Made by a program: the position numbers and the translations under genes
Notes under the pieces: model-generated
Seen by the model: the letters and a program-made list of their open reading frames with translations, nothing else
Told to the model about the DNA's origin: nothing
Database searches by the model: none
In this document: positions 10,003 through 20,249 of the stretch, piece after piece
Layout of the letters: every line of letters starts with the position of its first letter
How positions within the stretch are numbered: the first letter of the stretch is position 1
Assembly (NCBI GenBank): GCA_002682825.1
Contig: NOKP01000040.1
Span: 216,565-280,564 of the forward strand
Source: Neonectria sp. B-13
Lineage: Eukaryota; Ascomycota; Sordariomycetes; Hypocreales; Nectriaceae
Reading direction: 5' to 3'
DNA length: 64,000 nucleotides

Positions 10003-11933
10003 GTATTATATTATCTTATAAATATTAAAAGATAACTTTTTAGAATAAATACTTATCTTATATTAAAGTTTATACTTTTTAATAAGATTAATTTATATTT
10101 TTTATATGTAATCACGGACATACTGCTGCCCCTGCCGGTTTAGCGGCCTATCCATTCGGGCAAGGCGCGCTCGCCGCCCACAACCTGCGCTATGTTATGT
10201 GACCTGTTTCTATATAAGCATTCTCCTTCCGCCCAATGTCCATCCACCCTTGTGAACTTGTACTCTCGACTTCTGCCCTTTCCCTTGCTCCTTATTTCCT
10301 CCCTAGCCTGAGTTTCATTTCCATAAGCTAGCTGTGTTATCCGCTTGGTCGCATGGGACCGCCATCATCGCTCTAGGGCAACTTGGCGACGGCGTTGGCC
10401 GCATTCTCCCTTTCCCACCTGTTCAGGATGACTGGTTGCATCGTATGAATGCTTTCCAAGGACCTCTTCGTTACTCGCCTAGAGAACCTTTTACACCCGT
10501 ATGAACCTTCCTTCCTTGGTCATGGCCTTTCGCTGTATACTGACTGATGCTTGGAGCTGCTGTTGAAGCTATCCTCCTGAGACGGATGGTCTTACGGGAT
10601 GGTAGCCTCCTGTTGTTGCGCTCCATTCTTAGGCAGTAGGTACCCAACTGGGTTGTTAGTCCTTGTGAGGCCTCCTATGGGGAGCTGACTAGTTACGAAA
10701 ATGCTGCCAAGGCTGACTGTGTCTATGCTTAAGGTAGACTAAGGGCAATGCGCTCTTAGTATATACTTAATGGGGTAGGGATGGCTTGCTCTGGTGAGCT
10801 GAAGCATGGCCCCTCTTCCCCCCTTCCTTTGCAATGGAGCAGTGACTGAGTCTGACCTGTCATGGGCAGTGAGAATACCTTCCATGAGTGGGCATGATTC
10901 ACTAATACAGGGGCAGCCAACTGGCATCATTTTGGTGAGTCCGACCTATGATGAGTGGTATTATTTTGGAGATGCCTCTTCTGTGGCTGCCGGCCCCTAT
11001 TGCTAAGCCCCTTTGTCTTTCTGATTCATTATGGATGAGGTAAGGGCTAAGTGGTATAAAACAGAAGGAGTATACTGCATATATGAACGTATGAATGGAT
11101 GATATAATGGCCTTTTGGGTTCTATAGGATAGAGGCTGGGTGATATTGCATAGGAGGAGGTAGAGGGGCGAAGTGAGGTGAGACAGAGCTTGTTTTATGC
11201 TTGGTCTTGGCTTTGGCCACTTCCTTACCCTTGGTTACTTGGGTGATGATGATGTACGGTAGGTATTAGGAGTCTGGGTGGCCAGAGAACTCATAGGCCT
11301 AGGATGATCGGCATTTAGTTGGCTGAGTTAGGCGATATCGTTAGAGTTAGGTGGGTGAGTAGATACTGTCAGCTGTTAGGATCCAGACTCCGCTTATCTA
11401 ATACGAGGATATGATTCGTGGGAGACTACCAGTAACCAATAGGTGCGTCTTGGGGCTGACTCTGGAGTCGCTGAGGACTTTACCTTGCTAATGAAAGAGT
11501 TGATTTTCTGGCAATAGATTAGGTGATAAGGCAGTGAGAGTGTTCTCTCTATGCAGCTGTGTTGGTCTGGTTTGGCAGTTGGCTGATTGGTAGTGATAAC
11601 AGAGACGGGGATACAGTGGCCTCCTTTTGAGTACCCTCTTTGTCTTGGATGGACGGATGGTAGAGAGAAGCTGGGTAGTACCTGGAGGCAGTAGGAAGGC
11701 TATGATGTGTAGGGCAGCTTAAGCATTAAAGCTGGATAGTGCCTGCCTACTTAATAATGCTATCCGAGCAAATATTACATCCTCAACAGAAGTATGTATA
11801 GTTTGACTATAATATTAACTAATACTCTTAATGCTAGTTAGTAGAAGTAGCAGTAGGCTTATTCTCCTTCTCTTTTATTAGTAGAAACCTTATTCCTGTG
11901 TAAAGACAAAGACAACTGCCTGTTGACTTCTAG
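10003..11933. other. Moderate-GC spacer without recognisable gene
   Basis: After ~100 AT-rich bases the sequence becomes GC-balanced (for example CGGGCAAGGCGCGCTCGCCG near 10150) and contains a TATA-like TATATAAGCA near 10212 followed by pyrimidine-rich sequence. This could be a promoter or part of an unrecognised LTR. The open frames at 10739-11006 overlap on both strands and show no domain. From about 11750 the TpA content rises again. Confidence 0.4.
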
Positions 11934-11940
11934 GGTTGGA

Positions 11941-13735
11941 GCTTTTAATGAGCTAATATAGATCCCTTCTAATGTTAACTCTGATGCAGAGGATAATGGG
12001 GATGATGGCTAAGATTTTGATGACTTATGATCTGATGCTATACTTCCATTGATCAATAGTCTTACTGTACAGTCTTAGCCCAAAGACTGTCTGCTCTCCA
12101 AAAACACTGGAGGTCTAACAGCTGACCTAGACAGTCCCAGCTAGGTGTTTAATGATACTGATGTTCATTATATTAACTTAACTATAGCCCGCGCAATTAA
12201 GCCAGATGCTATAACTAGTATGGTTAGTAGATCCTTAAGATCTTTGCTATATATTACTGCAAATCCTCCTACACTAGTATAGACATTATAAACGCCTAAT
12301 CTTATGCATTTTACCCTAGATTAGGCTCCTTATTAAGGTAATAATACACCTATGAGTAGTACCCTTATATACTATAATAACATTCCTAAGACCCCCTATA
12401 AATACTCTTAAAGATACCTATCTTAAGATATATCTAAAGGGTAAAGCCTTACTATAGTTAATATAATAGAACTAGGTACTATTATAAGTAATATTATATA
12501 TATTATAATACTAATTCCTTTATTATAAAGTACTTTAGATCCCCTAATACTAGTATATACATTATAGTTACCTATTCTTATACTACTTAATATAGATAAT
12601 ACTTTATATTAAAGTAATAATATATCTATAAGTACTATTCCTTTATGCTATAATAGCATTTCTAGGACATATAATATATCCCCTTTAAGATAATTATTAT
12701 TTAGAATGCCTTAAAGGTAGGACTATAGAATAAGTAGTTATAGATCTAAAGATACTAAGGCCTAAGTATTACTTAAGGGTATACCTTAACTATCATTAGG
12801 AGCCTATATATCCCCTTCTTAGCTACTAGGTCTAATAATGCGCTATTAGGCCTATTGCTAGGCTATGTATAGATTGGTCTAAGGTAATAATAATAATAGT
12901 AGTAATATAAGCAGTAAGTCCTAAGAAAGTAAATCCTATCTTAATTAAGTAAAATTGTAGTATAATAAGGACTATTATCCCTCTTATATAGAAGTTAAAG
13001 AAATAGGCCTAGAAGGTAATAAGTCTAATAATAAAGACTAATGCCTATATAAGTGCTATAAGGTCTTAAGGTCCTCTGCTATTTTATTGTATAATATAGT
13101 AGCTAGTGTTAAGTGCCTTTATTAGAGAAGACTATTATTAAGATCAAAGGGGAAGAATACTTAGGCATATAGTATCCTTAGCCTAGTATTATCCTAGGTA
13201 ATATCTAATAAGACTAAAGTTAGAGTAGTTCTTACTAGCTTTGAAAAATAGCTATTTAAGAAAGCTTTACTTAAGTATATAACTAAGAATAGTATAATAA
13301 CTTTCTAGGTATAATTCAACTAGACTTCTTATATAAAGTATAAGTATATTAATAGTACTATTTAGGATTAAGTTAATTTACCCTTAATATAGATAATAGG
13401 TAAGGCTAAGTAAGCTTTAGCTCTAAGAGCTAAATATACCTTATAGGAAGATAACCTTTTTATTGAGTTAAAGGAGATAATAGGGATGCTTATATAGCCT
13501 AAGATTTACTAGCAGTTTAGTGCAATCTATCTAGGGTAGTTTATAGAGACCCTATAGGTATATTACTCTATAAAGCTTAAGTATTATAAGAGATCCTAGT
13601 ATATTGAAGGTAAATGTTGAATCTGTCTAGAGCCTGTCTAACTAGGGCCTTATGTCTTAGTATAGTCTAGGGCAGTAGAGGATGGCCTTTGGGCTAAAGG
13701 AGGATTAGGGATGAGTTTATGTAGTTGTTGCTAGA
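11941..13735 (+). pseudogene. RIP-silenced ~600-codon ORF, family unknown
   Basis: One reading register (position 11941 as a first codon base) stays protein-like for about 1.8 kb with no frameshift, but carries dozens of stops. These are nearly all TAG or TAA where Gln (CAG/CAA) or Trp would fit, with a few TGA that fit CGA or TGG. Readable stretches include an acidic start (SDAEDNGDDG), TIARAIKPDAITSMVSRSL, VRVVLTSFEK and KALLKYITKNS. Near the C-terminus are a C-x-x-C type motif (ICLEPV after a TGA) and LCSCC. An internal in-frame duplication is described separately. The even distribution of silent-type damage shows that the gene was functional when mutation began. I cannot assign a family; it may be a transposon ORF or a duplicated host gene. 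Confidence 0.6.
12265..12690 (+). repeat. In-frame ~276-bp direct duplication inside the silenced ORF
   Basis: The segment from CCTCCTACACTAGTATAGAC (12265) recurs 276 bases later as CCCCTAATACTAGTATATAC (12541). Both carry the order GGTAATAATACACCTATGAG / AGTAATAATATATCTATAAG and TATAATAACATTCC / TATAATAGCATTTC. The offset is exactly 92 codons, so the ancient protein had two tandem repeats. Differences are mainly C/T and G/A. Confidence 0.6.
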
Positions 13736-13946
13736 TGGATTGTAGAAGTCCTTCAGGTGTGCTTTCACGCTCAGTAATGTAGCAAGTAGGAACAACCAAG
13801 CTAGGCTGGAAAGCAGTTCTTTATATCTAATATCTTTCCCTTGCTCTTTGAATGCTTGACAGTGTTAGCCCTAATATGTTATTATTCTAGCTCTTAATCT
13901 CCTCCTAGCGCCTACTCATGTTCGTCATTCAAAATTGTTTCCTCCC
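13736..13946. other. Spacer between silenced ORF and NLR-like gene
   Basis: Mixed-composition sequence containing the 3' ends of two converging loci. No independent gene is visible. Confidence 0.4.
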
Positions 13947-14316
13947 CTATAATAATAGGTCGCTCACTTCCTCCCAATTAGCTAGAGTTACCGCTGAGGA
14001 TGCCGCGTCCGGATGGTTTATATTAAGCACTCGCTCTCGTAAGACAACGCAGTTTCGCATTAGAGCTAGAGCATCTCTAGAGCGGCCTTGGTGTTTCCAG
14101 GTAATGGCCAGGTTGTTCATGCTGGTCAGCGTGTCGGGATGCTCCTCTCCCAGCACCCTCTTCTTCTCCTTGCTCACGGGTGCGGATCGCAACCTTTCCT
14201 AGCTACTAGGCCAGATGTGCAGGATATCCTATGACTTACTTTAGCCGTTAGGTAGTCTTCTGCACGCCACATGCCCTTCGGGAGGCTGGAGCGCCTTGCG
14301 CTCCCTTGGCGTTAAA

Positions 14317-14356
<40 letters not shown>

Positions 14357-15668
14357 TTATCTCCATCACTCGCATGTCCAGCTCTTCTGCCTCCTTCCAT
14401 CAGCCTTAGTTCCTATATGTTGACGCTAGGTTCTTCATGCTGGTTAGCGTCGAAGGATGCTCCTCTCCCAGCACCCTTGAGCAAATTCCTAGCTCTTTCG
14501 CCTATAGCTCTTCTACTTCCTTCCATCGGCCTTGGTTCCAAAATGTTAATGCTAGATTGGCCATGCTGCTTAGCGTTAAGGGATGCTCCTCTCCCAGTAC
14601 CCTCTTCCTTGTCTCCATTACTCACACCTCTAGCTCTTCTACCTCCTTCCATTGGCCTTGGTTCCTATATGTTGACGCTAGGTTGTTCATGCTAGTCAGC
14701 GTTGAGGGATGCTCCTCTCCCAGCACCCTCTTCCTTGTCTCTATTACTCGTACCTCTAGCTCTTCCGCCTCCTTCCATTGGCCTTGGTTTCTAAATGTTA
14801 ATGCTAGGTTGGCCATACTGGCCAGCATCGAGGGATGCTCCTCTCCTAGCACTCTTAAGCAAAATCCTNGTACCCTCTTCCTTGTCTCCATTACTCACAC
14901 CTCTAGCTCTTCTACCTCCTTCCATTGGCCTTGGTTCCTATATGTTGACGCTAGGTTGTTCATGCTAGTCAGCGTTGAGGGATGCTCCTCTCCTAGCACC
15001 CTTGAGCAAATTTCTAGCTCTTCTGCCTATAGCTCTTCTGCCTCCTTCCATTGGCCTTGGTTCCAAAATGTCAATGCCAGGTTGGCCATGCTGCTTAGCG
15101 TCGAGGGATGCTCCTCTCCCAGCACCCTCTTCCTTGTCTCTATTACTCGTACCTCTAGCTCTTCCGCCTCCTTCCATTGGCCTTGGTTTCTAAATGTTAA
15201 TGCTAGGTTGGCCATACTGGCCAGCATCGAGGGATGCTCCTCTCCTAGCACTCTTAAGCAAAATCCTAGCTCTTCTGCCTGTAGCTCTTCTGCCTCCTTC
15301 CATCGGCCTTGGTTCCTGTATATTAATGCTAGGTTGGCTATACTAGTCAGTATATTAGGATGCTCCTCTCCTAGTACTCTCTTCCTTGTCTCTATTACTT
15401 GTATAAATAGCTCTTCTACCTCCTTCCATTGCCCTTAGTTCATATACATTAACACTAGGTTGGCCATGCTGATCAGTATATTGGAATGCTCTTCTCCCAG
15501 CACCCTCATCCTCGTTTTCACTGCTTTTTTGCCCAACTTCTCTACTGCTTCATAGCTCCCTATAACAACCAAGTATAATGCACAATTTGTCAATAAACAG
15601 GCCCACTGCTCTAGGTCCTTCTCTAGCAGCTCCTCCTCTACTATTGACTCAATATGTAGTAGTAGCAT
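13947..15668 (-). repeat. Tandem TPR-coding repeats (42 residues, 126 bp)
   Basis: Repeated units contain RVLGEEHPSTLTSMANLAL and FRNQGQWKEAEELEV, the tetratricopeptide pattern of kinesin-light-chain-like NLR C-termini. Units are almost identical at DNA level and come in two alternating types (one with ICSRVLGEEHPST, one with VIETRKRVLGEEHPST). Some units carry CTCT-rich linkers. A block at 14590-14692 recurs nearly identically from 14872. An ambiguous base lies at the junction (14870), so copy number may be an assembly artefact. Confidence 0.75.
14195..14355. mobile_element. Possible small insertion with hairpins and (CT)n tail
   Basis: The TPR register is interrupted by ~160 bases of non-TPR, non-RIP sequence. 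On the plus strand it contains CCCTTCGGG and GGAGCGCCTTGCGCTCC, the latter a perfect 7-bp hairpin with a 3-base loop, then GTTAAATAAA and a pure (CT)n run of about 32 bases. A structured body followed by a simple-repeat tail is reminiscent of a SINE. Alternatively part of it is an intron (GTAAGTCAT is present on the minus strand). Confidence 0.35.
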
Positions 15669-16773
15669 CTAACAGATGGGCCAGGTCTTGAATGTACCAT
15701 TTGGGAAGTGGTTTAATATAGTGCATAAAAACAATCGTTTCCATCGGTCTATATTATCAACTATGGATAGCCAGATACAAGTGCAAAACTGCACTAGGGT
15801 ATACATCTTACACACATCCCTCTTTGCTGTTATAGACACGAGAGAGTAGCCACAGAGGATATCTAGATCATCCTTGAATTTGTCATTATCCTTATCATCC
15901 TTGACCCTATCTGCATTCTCTGTAAGATTGCCCTTATAATTGTAGAGTGCAAACTCAGGGATACTCTATAGATTGAAGAAGCTCATAAGTAAGAGCAGGT
16001 TAGCTATAGATGGTCTCTTACAGTATATCTATTCAAGGGTAACTTACTACATTATAACCATAGAGTTAGAGACAGTCTTATTCTATCAAAGATCCCCCAC
16101 ATTACTGTTAAGGAGGCTGCCCTTCTTCTTATCACTTTCCTAGAAGGCGTCCAAGTATGTCTTTACTGATATACAGAGGGTACAACGGTTGATGTATGCT
16201 GCCACCTGGGTAATGGCCAATGGGATATAATCCAGAGTATAAAGAAGATTAGTAGTAGCATTCTCATTAAAGTCTCCCTATAGCTTATTATGGAAAAGCT
16301 AAAGGGCTTAGGCGTTATCCATGGCTGATATCCTATAGACAGCCTTATGGCTACCTGTTAGCTTCTTAGTGGCATCTATGCTATATAATGTAATAAGGAT
16401 GATTCCATTATAGCATTTCAGTAGGAAGGCTGTAAGTGGCTGCTGTATGCTTAGTGCAGTAGGGTTCTTATCTGCTGGATGGTATACTACCCTATCTCTT
16501 CCAGCGCTGGAGCTGGGGTAGAAGAGGTTGATGTTGTCAATATTGTCCAAGACCATTAACCATGGGCCAGCTTCCTTTCTCTGCAGCCAGTTGCGAACTA
16601 GCCGGAGTATGTTGATACTGGGATCATTTTGCCTAGGTAGCTGTAAAATGTCTGCAATGGACTGGTATGCCTCTTTAAACCTTGGCTTTGAACTTGTGTA
16701 TACCCAGAAGATGCTGGTTTGCGGTGATGTGTTGTGGATGTGATGTGCGAATTGAATAGCAACCTGCGATTTA

Positions 16774-16830
16774 CTACGGCCAGTCAGCGTGATGATCCTG
16801 CACAAGCTCGTTAGCCACTCCGGCTCGTAC
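16774..16830 (-). other. 57-bp stopless intron splitting Walker A of the NLR-like gene
   Basis: On the minus strand the sequence runs GGATTCGG, GTACGAGCC ... GCTGACTGGCCGTAG, TAAATCGCAG. Removing the 57 bases joins GGFG directly to KSQVA, the normal P-loop. The intron length is a multiple of three and has no stop, so a retained form would stay in frame but insert 19 residues in the nucleotide-binding loop. Branch-like CTGAC lies 10-14 bases before the acceptor. Confidence 0.75.
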
Positions 16831-17525
16831 CCGAATCCGCCCATGCCTATGAGGGCCATGCGACCGACGGGGCCTATATATTGCTCCTCTATCCATGCTA
16901 TAATATCGGGTCGGTCGATGAAGTCAGGATCGCGTTCGAACGGCACGCTGAAGCAGGGCTTGCGAGCTATTGATGCATCCTCTTCAGATTGGAGCGAGAC
17001 GCCTTTAATCCTCTGCCTGATATCAAGGAGAAGCATACTATAAGGACAATGCCGTCAGCCTGGTCCATTATACTTAAAGCATCCAGGTGGTTTGCTGACT
17101 TACGTTTGGTCGATTTGTAGACCTAGAGTGATAGTCCGTTCATAGCGTTCTAGGTTAGAGACGATATCGCTGACCTCCTTGCTATTGAATGGCCACTTAA
17201 GGGCACAAAGGCCGAAACAGCGCATTGCCTTCTGGGCCTTGCCTGGATCCAGCCTGCTCTGCAACTGGACCAGCTCTGATGTGCAGCCATCAACAGAGTC
17301 GACCAGTTTTCGCGATGTCGCAAGCGCTTGATTATTCTGGTTATCAAGAAGATGCTGAACATCCTGGAGGGTTGTGCCTAGGTCGTCCAGCCGGCTTCGG
17401 AGGCGTGTGATGTTGGCCCTAGCGTTCCCGACAGCGGTGGAGTAATTGAGGCAAAGGACGGCGACTTTGGCGGACAGGTTGATGATTGCGATGATGCTTG
17501 CAGTGAGTCCTACAGCCTCGGCCAT

Positions 17526-18553
17526 GGCAAGCGATGATTTTTTGATGGTCAGGGATGTGGTTTTCGAAGGAGTCTAGCATGCGGTTCAGCAGCCTGAAAT
17601 GAATGTGTGTAGATGAGGGAGGGGGATCTGTCAACGGTACGGCGAGTGCCCAACGAGGCTGTATCGTGGCTGAGTACGGCTTAGACTTCCGCCGAGGAGG
17701 CAGAAGCGCTTTCGTGCATTTCGCAATGATTGGCCCGACACAGTACATCGCTATTTTGGGAGAGAGGCAACGCAACGGCTGATAGTGAAAATGAGCACAA
17801 GAATCTGTTGTATGCAGGCGCTTGCTCCCGTCGTCCGCGGTCAGCGGTCTCCTAGCGCTGCTATAGGGCATAGCGCGTCGTGGGCGCGCTGGGTCCCTCA
17901 CTGTTTCGTGGGCGCACGCGAAGGGCGATCGCCAAGGCTGTCCCTGATTAGTGGGCACGGGACGGGTCGCTTAGCCCTAGGCTCGTCCTAGCTACCAATC
18001 AACACGAAGTGTTCGGCATCGCAAGAGTGTGCCAACAAGATAACCAGCTGAAATCTCAGAATAGCCATAGTGGTAGTCTGCAGATCTCGACAAAGGAGGG
18101 GTCATGATAATTGTATCCACCACAATAACTGCTACATAGCAACCGGAGTTCAAGCGAAGGTTGAGAGCGGATGGAGCTGGTTGTTGAGGGACGAAGAATT
18201 GGTGTTCAAGATGAGGCTTGAGACGCTGAAGGAGGATTGCTACATGTATCCTCATATACGTGGTCCTGCGATGCTCATGGTCTAGGGATATTCACAGTCC
18301 TAGGACAGCTTCAGTCCTGGGACCGCAAGTCAATGAAGGGGGAATGGGAAATGGCCTTTTCCCAGGCCAAGCATGGCAGAGAGCTCTTCAAACTCGGGGT
18401 CCGACTGGGAAAGGGCATAATAGCATCATCGCAGGGAGCCGAAAACAGCTTCCTGAATACACAAAATGGTGAACACAAAAATGGCTTGCTATATATATCC
18501 TATACCCGACCAGAACGAGCTTTACTCTGCCGACCATTCTCTACGCCCTTACA
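17526..18553. other. Promoter region of the NLR-like gene and spacer
   Basis: GC-balanced sequence upstream of the NLR-like start codon, without RIP signature. Long open frames on the minus strand here (for example 17419-17958) overlap the NLR exon in another frame and look non-coding. Several overlapping plus-strand frames at 18070-18500 show no domain. It may include the promoter of the MADS-like fragment. Confidence 0.4.
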
Positions 18554-18856
18554 ATGGCAGTCGGTAAGAGAGACCGAAGTAATGAGAACTTCAAGAAGAA
18601 ATGGAGTACACTCAAGAACAACGGTCTTAGTATTCACTAGGTTTATGACGCTGAAGTATATATATGCATTCGCTGCAAGGGTGAAAAGTATGAGTTCAAG
18701 TCTATTGATAAGGCATTGCTGCTATCGGATGAGGAAAAAGTCAGGATTCTGAGACGTTATGGCCAACCTGTAACTAATAGAGCACGATAGGATGAAAGCT
18801 TTCCGTTACCTGTGCTAGTAACGGCTGTAGATATTGTACGTCAGAGGAGCAGTTAA
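18554..18856 (+). pseudogene. Small MADS/SRF-type domain gene with two in-frame TAG stops
   Basis: From ATG 18554 the frame reads MAVGKRDRSNENFKKKWSTL, then TAG at 18638-18640, then VYDAEVYICIRCKGEKYEFK. A second TAG at 18788-18790 is followed by FPLPVLVTAVDIV and TAA at 18854. The order N-E-N-F-K-K..T-L-K, D-V/E-V-Y-I-C-I-R, Y-E-F and a final PLPV-type motif matches the short MADS-box-like proteins found in many ascomycetes. They bind DNA as dimers (family knowledge). Both TAGs could derive from CAG or TGG. No frameshift occurs in the 101 codons. It is a recent pseudogene, or expressed only if the stops are recoded. Confidence 0.6.
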
Positions 18857-19440
18857 GATCCAGCGTGGAAACAAGGGCAGCGGCGGGAAACTGGTCAAGA
18901 AGGCGCGGCGTTCATAGGGAGCCCGCCAATAGAGCCTGGAGGATGCTGTACTGTTGAGATAGAGTAAAACAGAGAAATAAACAATGCTTCTCTATACGAT
19001 GGCACTCAGGGATCAAAACCGCACACACTGGCGTGGAGGTATTGTGTGCGGGCTATAGGACTGGAAGCTTAGGATGTCTCTTACTATTGATGTTTAGGAA
19101 TAATATTGGTGCTGGGCTGCAGCTGCCTAATGTTAAGATGTACCATTAACAGTGGAGTGCAATAAAGCAGGTTGCCTAGGCTGTAGATAAATTTAGCAGT
19201 CTCGAATGTTTATTTGCTATCAACTTAGTAGGTGCCGCCCTAGTTTTAGTGCGGCAGTTCCTAGGCCAATCTCTTGGTATGCTTTGACCCTCCCTGTTTG
19301 GTACGACCGGCTAGTCGAGTTGAGGGTGTCTGGGAACCAGAGGAAGATGCGGATTTTGCTCTTGTGGCCCAGCCAATCGCACGACTGAGCAGAGTCAGGT
19401 AAGCTCTACCAGAGCTAGCTCACCCGACCCCCCCTTCAGG
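18857..19440. other. GC-balanced spacer, no gene
   Basis: Sequence downstream of the MADS-like fragment with several purine-rich stretches and short, domain-free frames. It ends in a C-rich stretch (ACCCGACCCCCCCTT) just before composition drops to RIP-mutated AT-rich DNA. Confidence 0.4.
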
Positions 19441-20249
19441 GTAAGCCAGGCATCTATGTAGGTCTTAGCCTAAGGCTTTAATGTAACCAATTTATGCTAC
19501 TATACATTACTACACTTGATTAACTTCTCTATTATATTATAATGATTGTATAATTTGAACATATGTTTTAAATGTATTACTTACATCCTTATCTATTACT
19601 TTGCCTTTTCTTATCTTAGAAGGATATTTCTACAACTAGAAGTATTATCTATTGACTTCTCTTATATCCTAATTGACTATAATTTGATTACTTATTGAGT
19701 AAAGGCATCTTTCATTATATCTTTTACTAACTACTATATATATTCATTAACTATAGTAGATCTTAATCCTAAATACTTAAGTATATATATAATATTTCTT
19801 AAGCTACTAAAAGGTACCTTCTAATGCATATTACTCAATTAAAAGATAGAACCATAATAGGCTTATAGCTATAATACTTATAAAGGATACTATTTATAAT
19901 CAAGAAGAGTATTATTCAATCCTATCCTTTGCTTTCTAAATCTACTATTATATTAGTTCTATAGAGGCACTTAACTATTAAAGATTTAGATAGATATAGT
20001 AATACTTAAGAGTTTATCTACCTCTTAATATTATAGGTTATAGTATAAGGAGGATAAACCCAAGTGAATATTAAGGGATAGAAGGTAAGCAAATCTAGGT
20101 TAGTTCAGATTTTACTAGTCTTTAGAAGAGCCTAATTGCAATATAAACTGATTAACTATTAAACATTAGATTTACTTTAGCCTAATACATTAGTAACTTA
20201 GAGGATACTATATATAAAGGTATAAACCATTAAGGTAGTATTAGCTAAT

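Larger units (their letters stand above)
13947..17525 (-). pseudogene. NLR-like STAND gene: Helo-like N-terminus, NB-ARC, TPR (broken)
   Basis: Fungal NLR-like proteins act in heterokaryon incompatibility and defence-type signalling (family knowledge). Exon 1 (17525-17104) encodes MAEAVGLTASIIAIINLSAK, typical of the fungal N-terminal STAND domain (Helo-like). It joins in phase over intron 17103-17038 to the NB-ARC part. Walker A is GMGGFG then KSQVAIQFAH, split by intron 16830-16774. Walker B is WLMVLDNID. After ISAMDNA a TAA at about 16308 opens a stretch down to ~15670 with about ten TAG/TAA codons. NB-ARC-type sequence continues there in the same register (LLYTLDYIPLAITQVAAYIN). TPR repeats follow from ~15670 to 13947, with one more TAG near 15437. 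The C-terminus (ALALMRNCVVLRERVLNINHP) looks like the natural end of the family. Stops fit Gln/Trp codons, so RIP-type mutation is the likely cause. No full-length product is possible without readthrough. Confidence 0.8.

Noticed and set aside
14437..15438. 333-codon plus-strand frame rich in PSTLFLVSIT repeats
   Set aside because: It is the opposite strand of the TPR-coding array; the minus-strand frame has the conserved TPR residues.
17419..17958. 179-codon minus-strand frame upstream of the NLR-like gene
   Set aside because: Overlaps exon 1 in another frame, is rich in His/Arg/Pro without domain, and the Helo-like frame is clearly the coding one.
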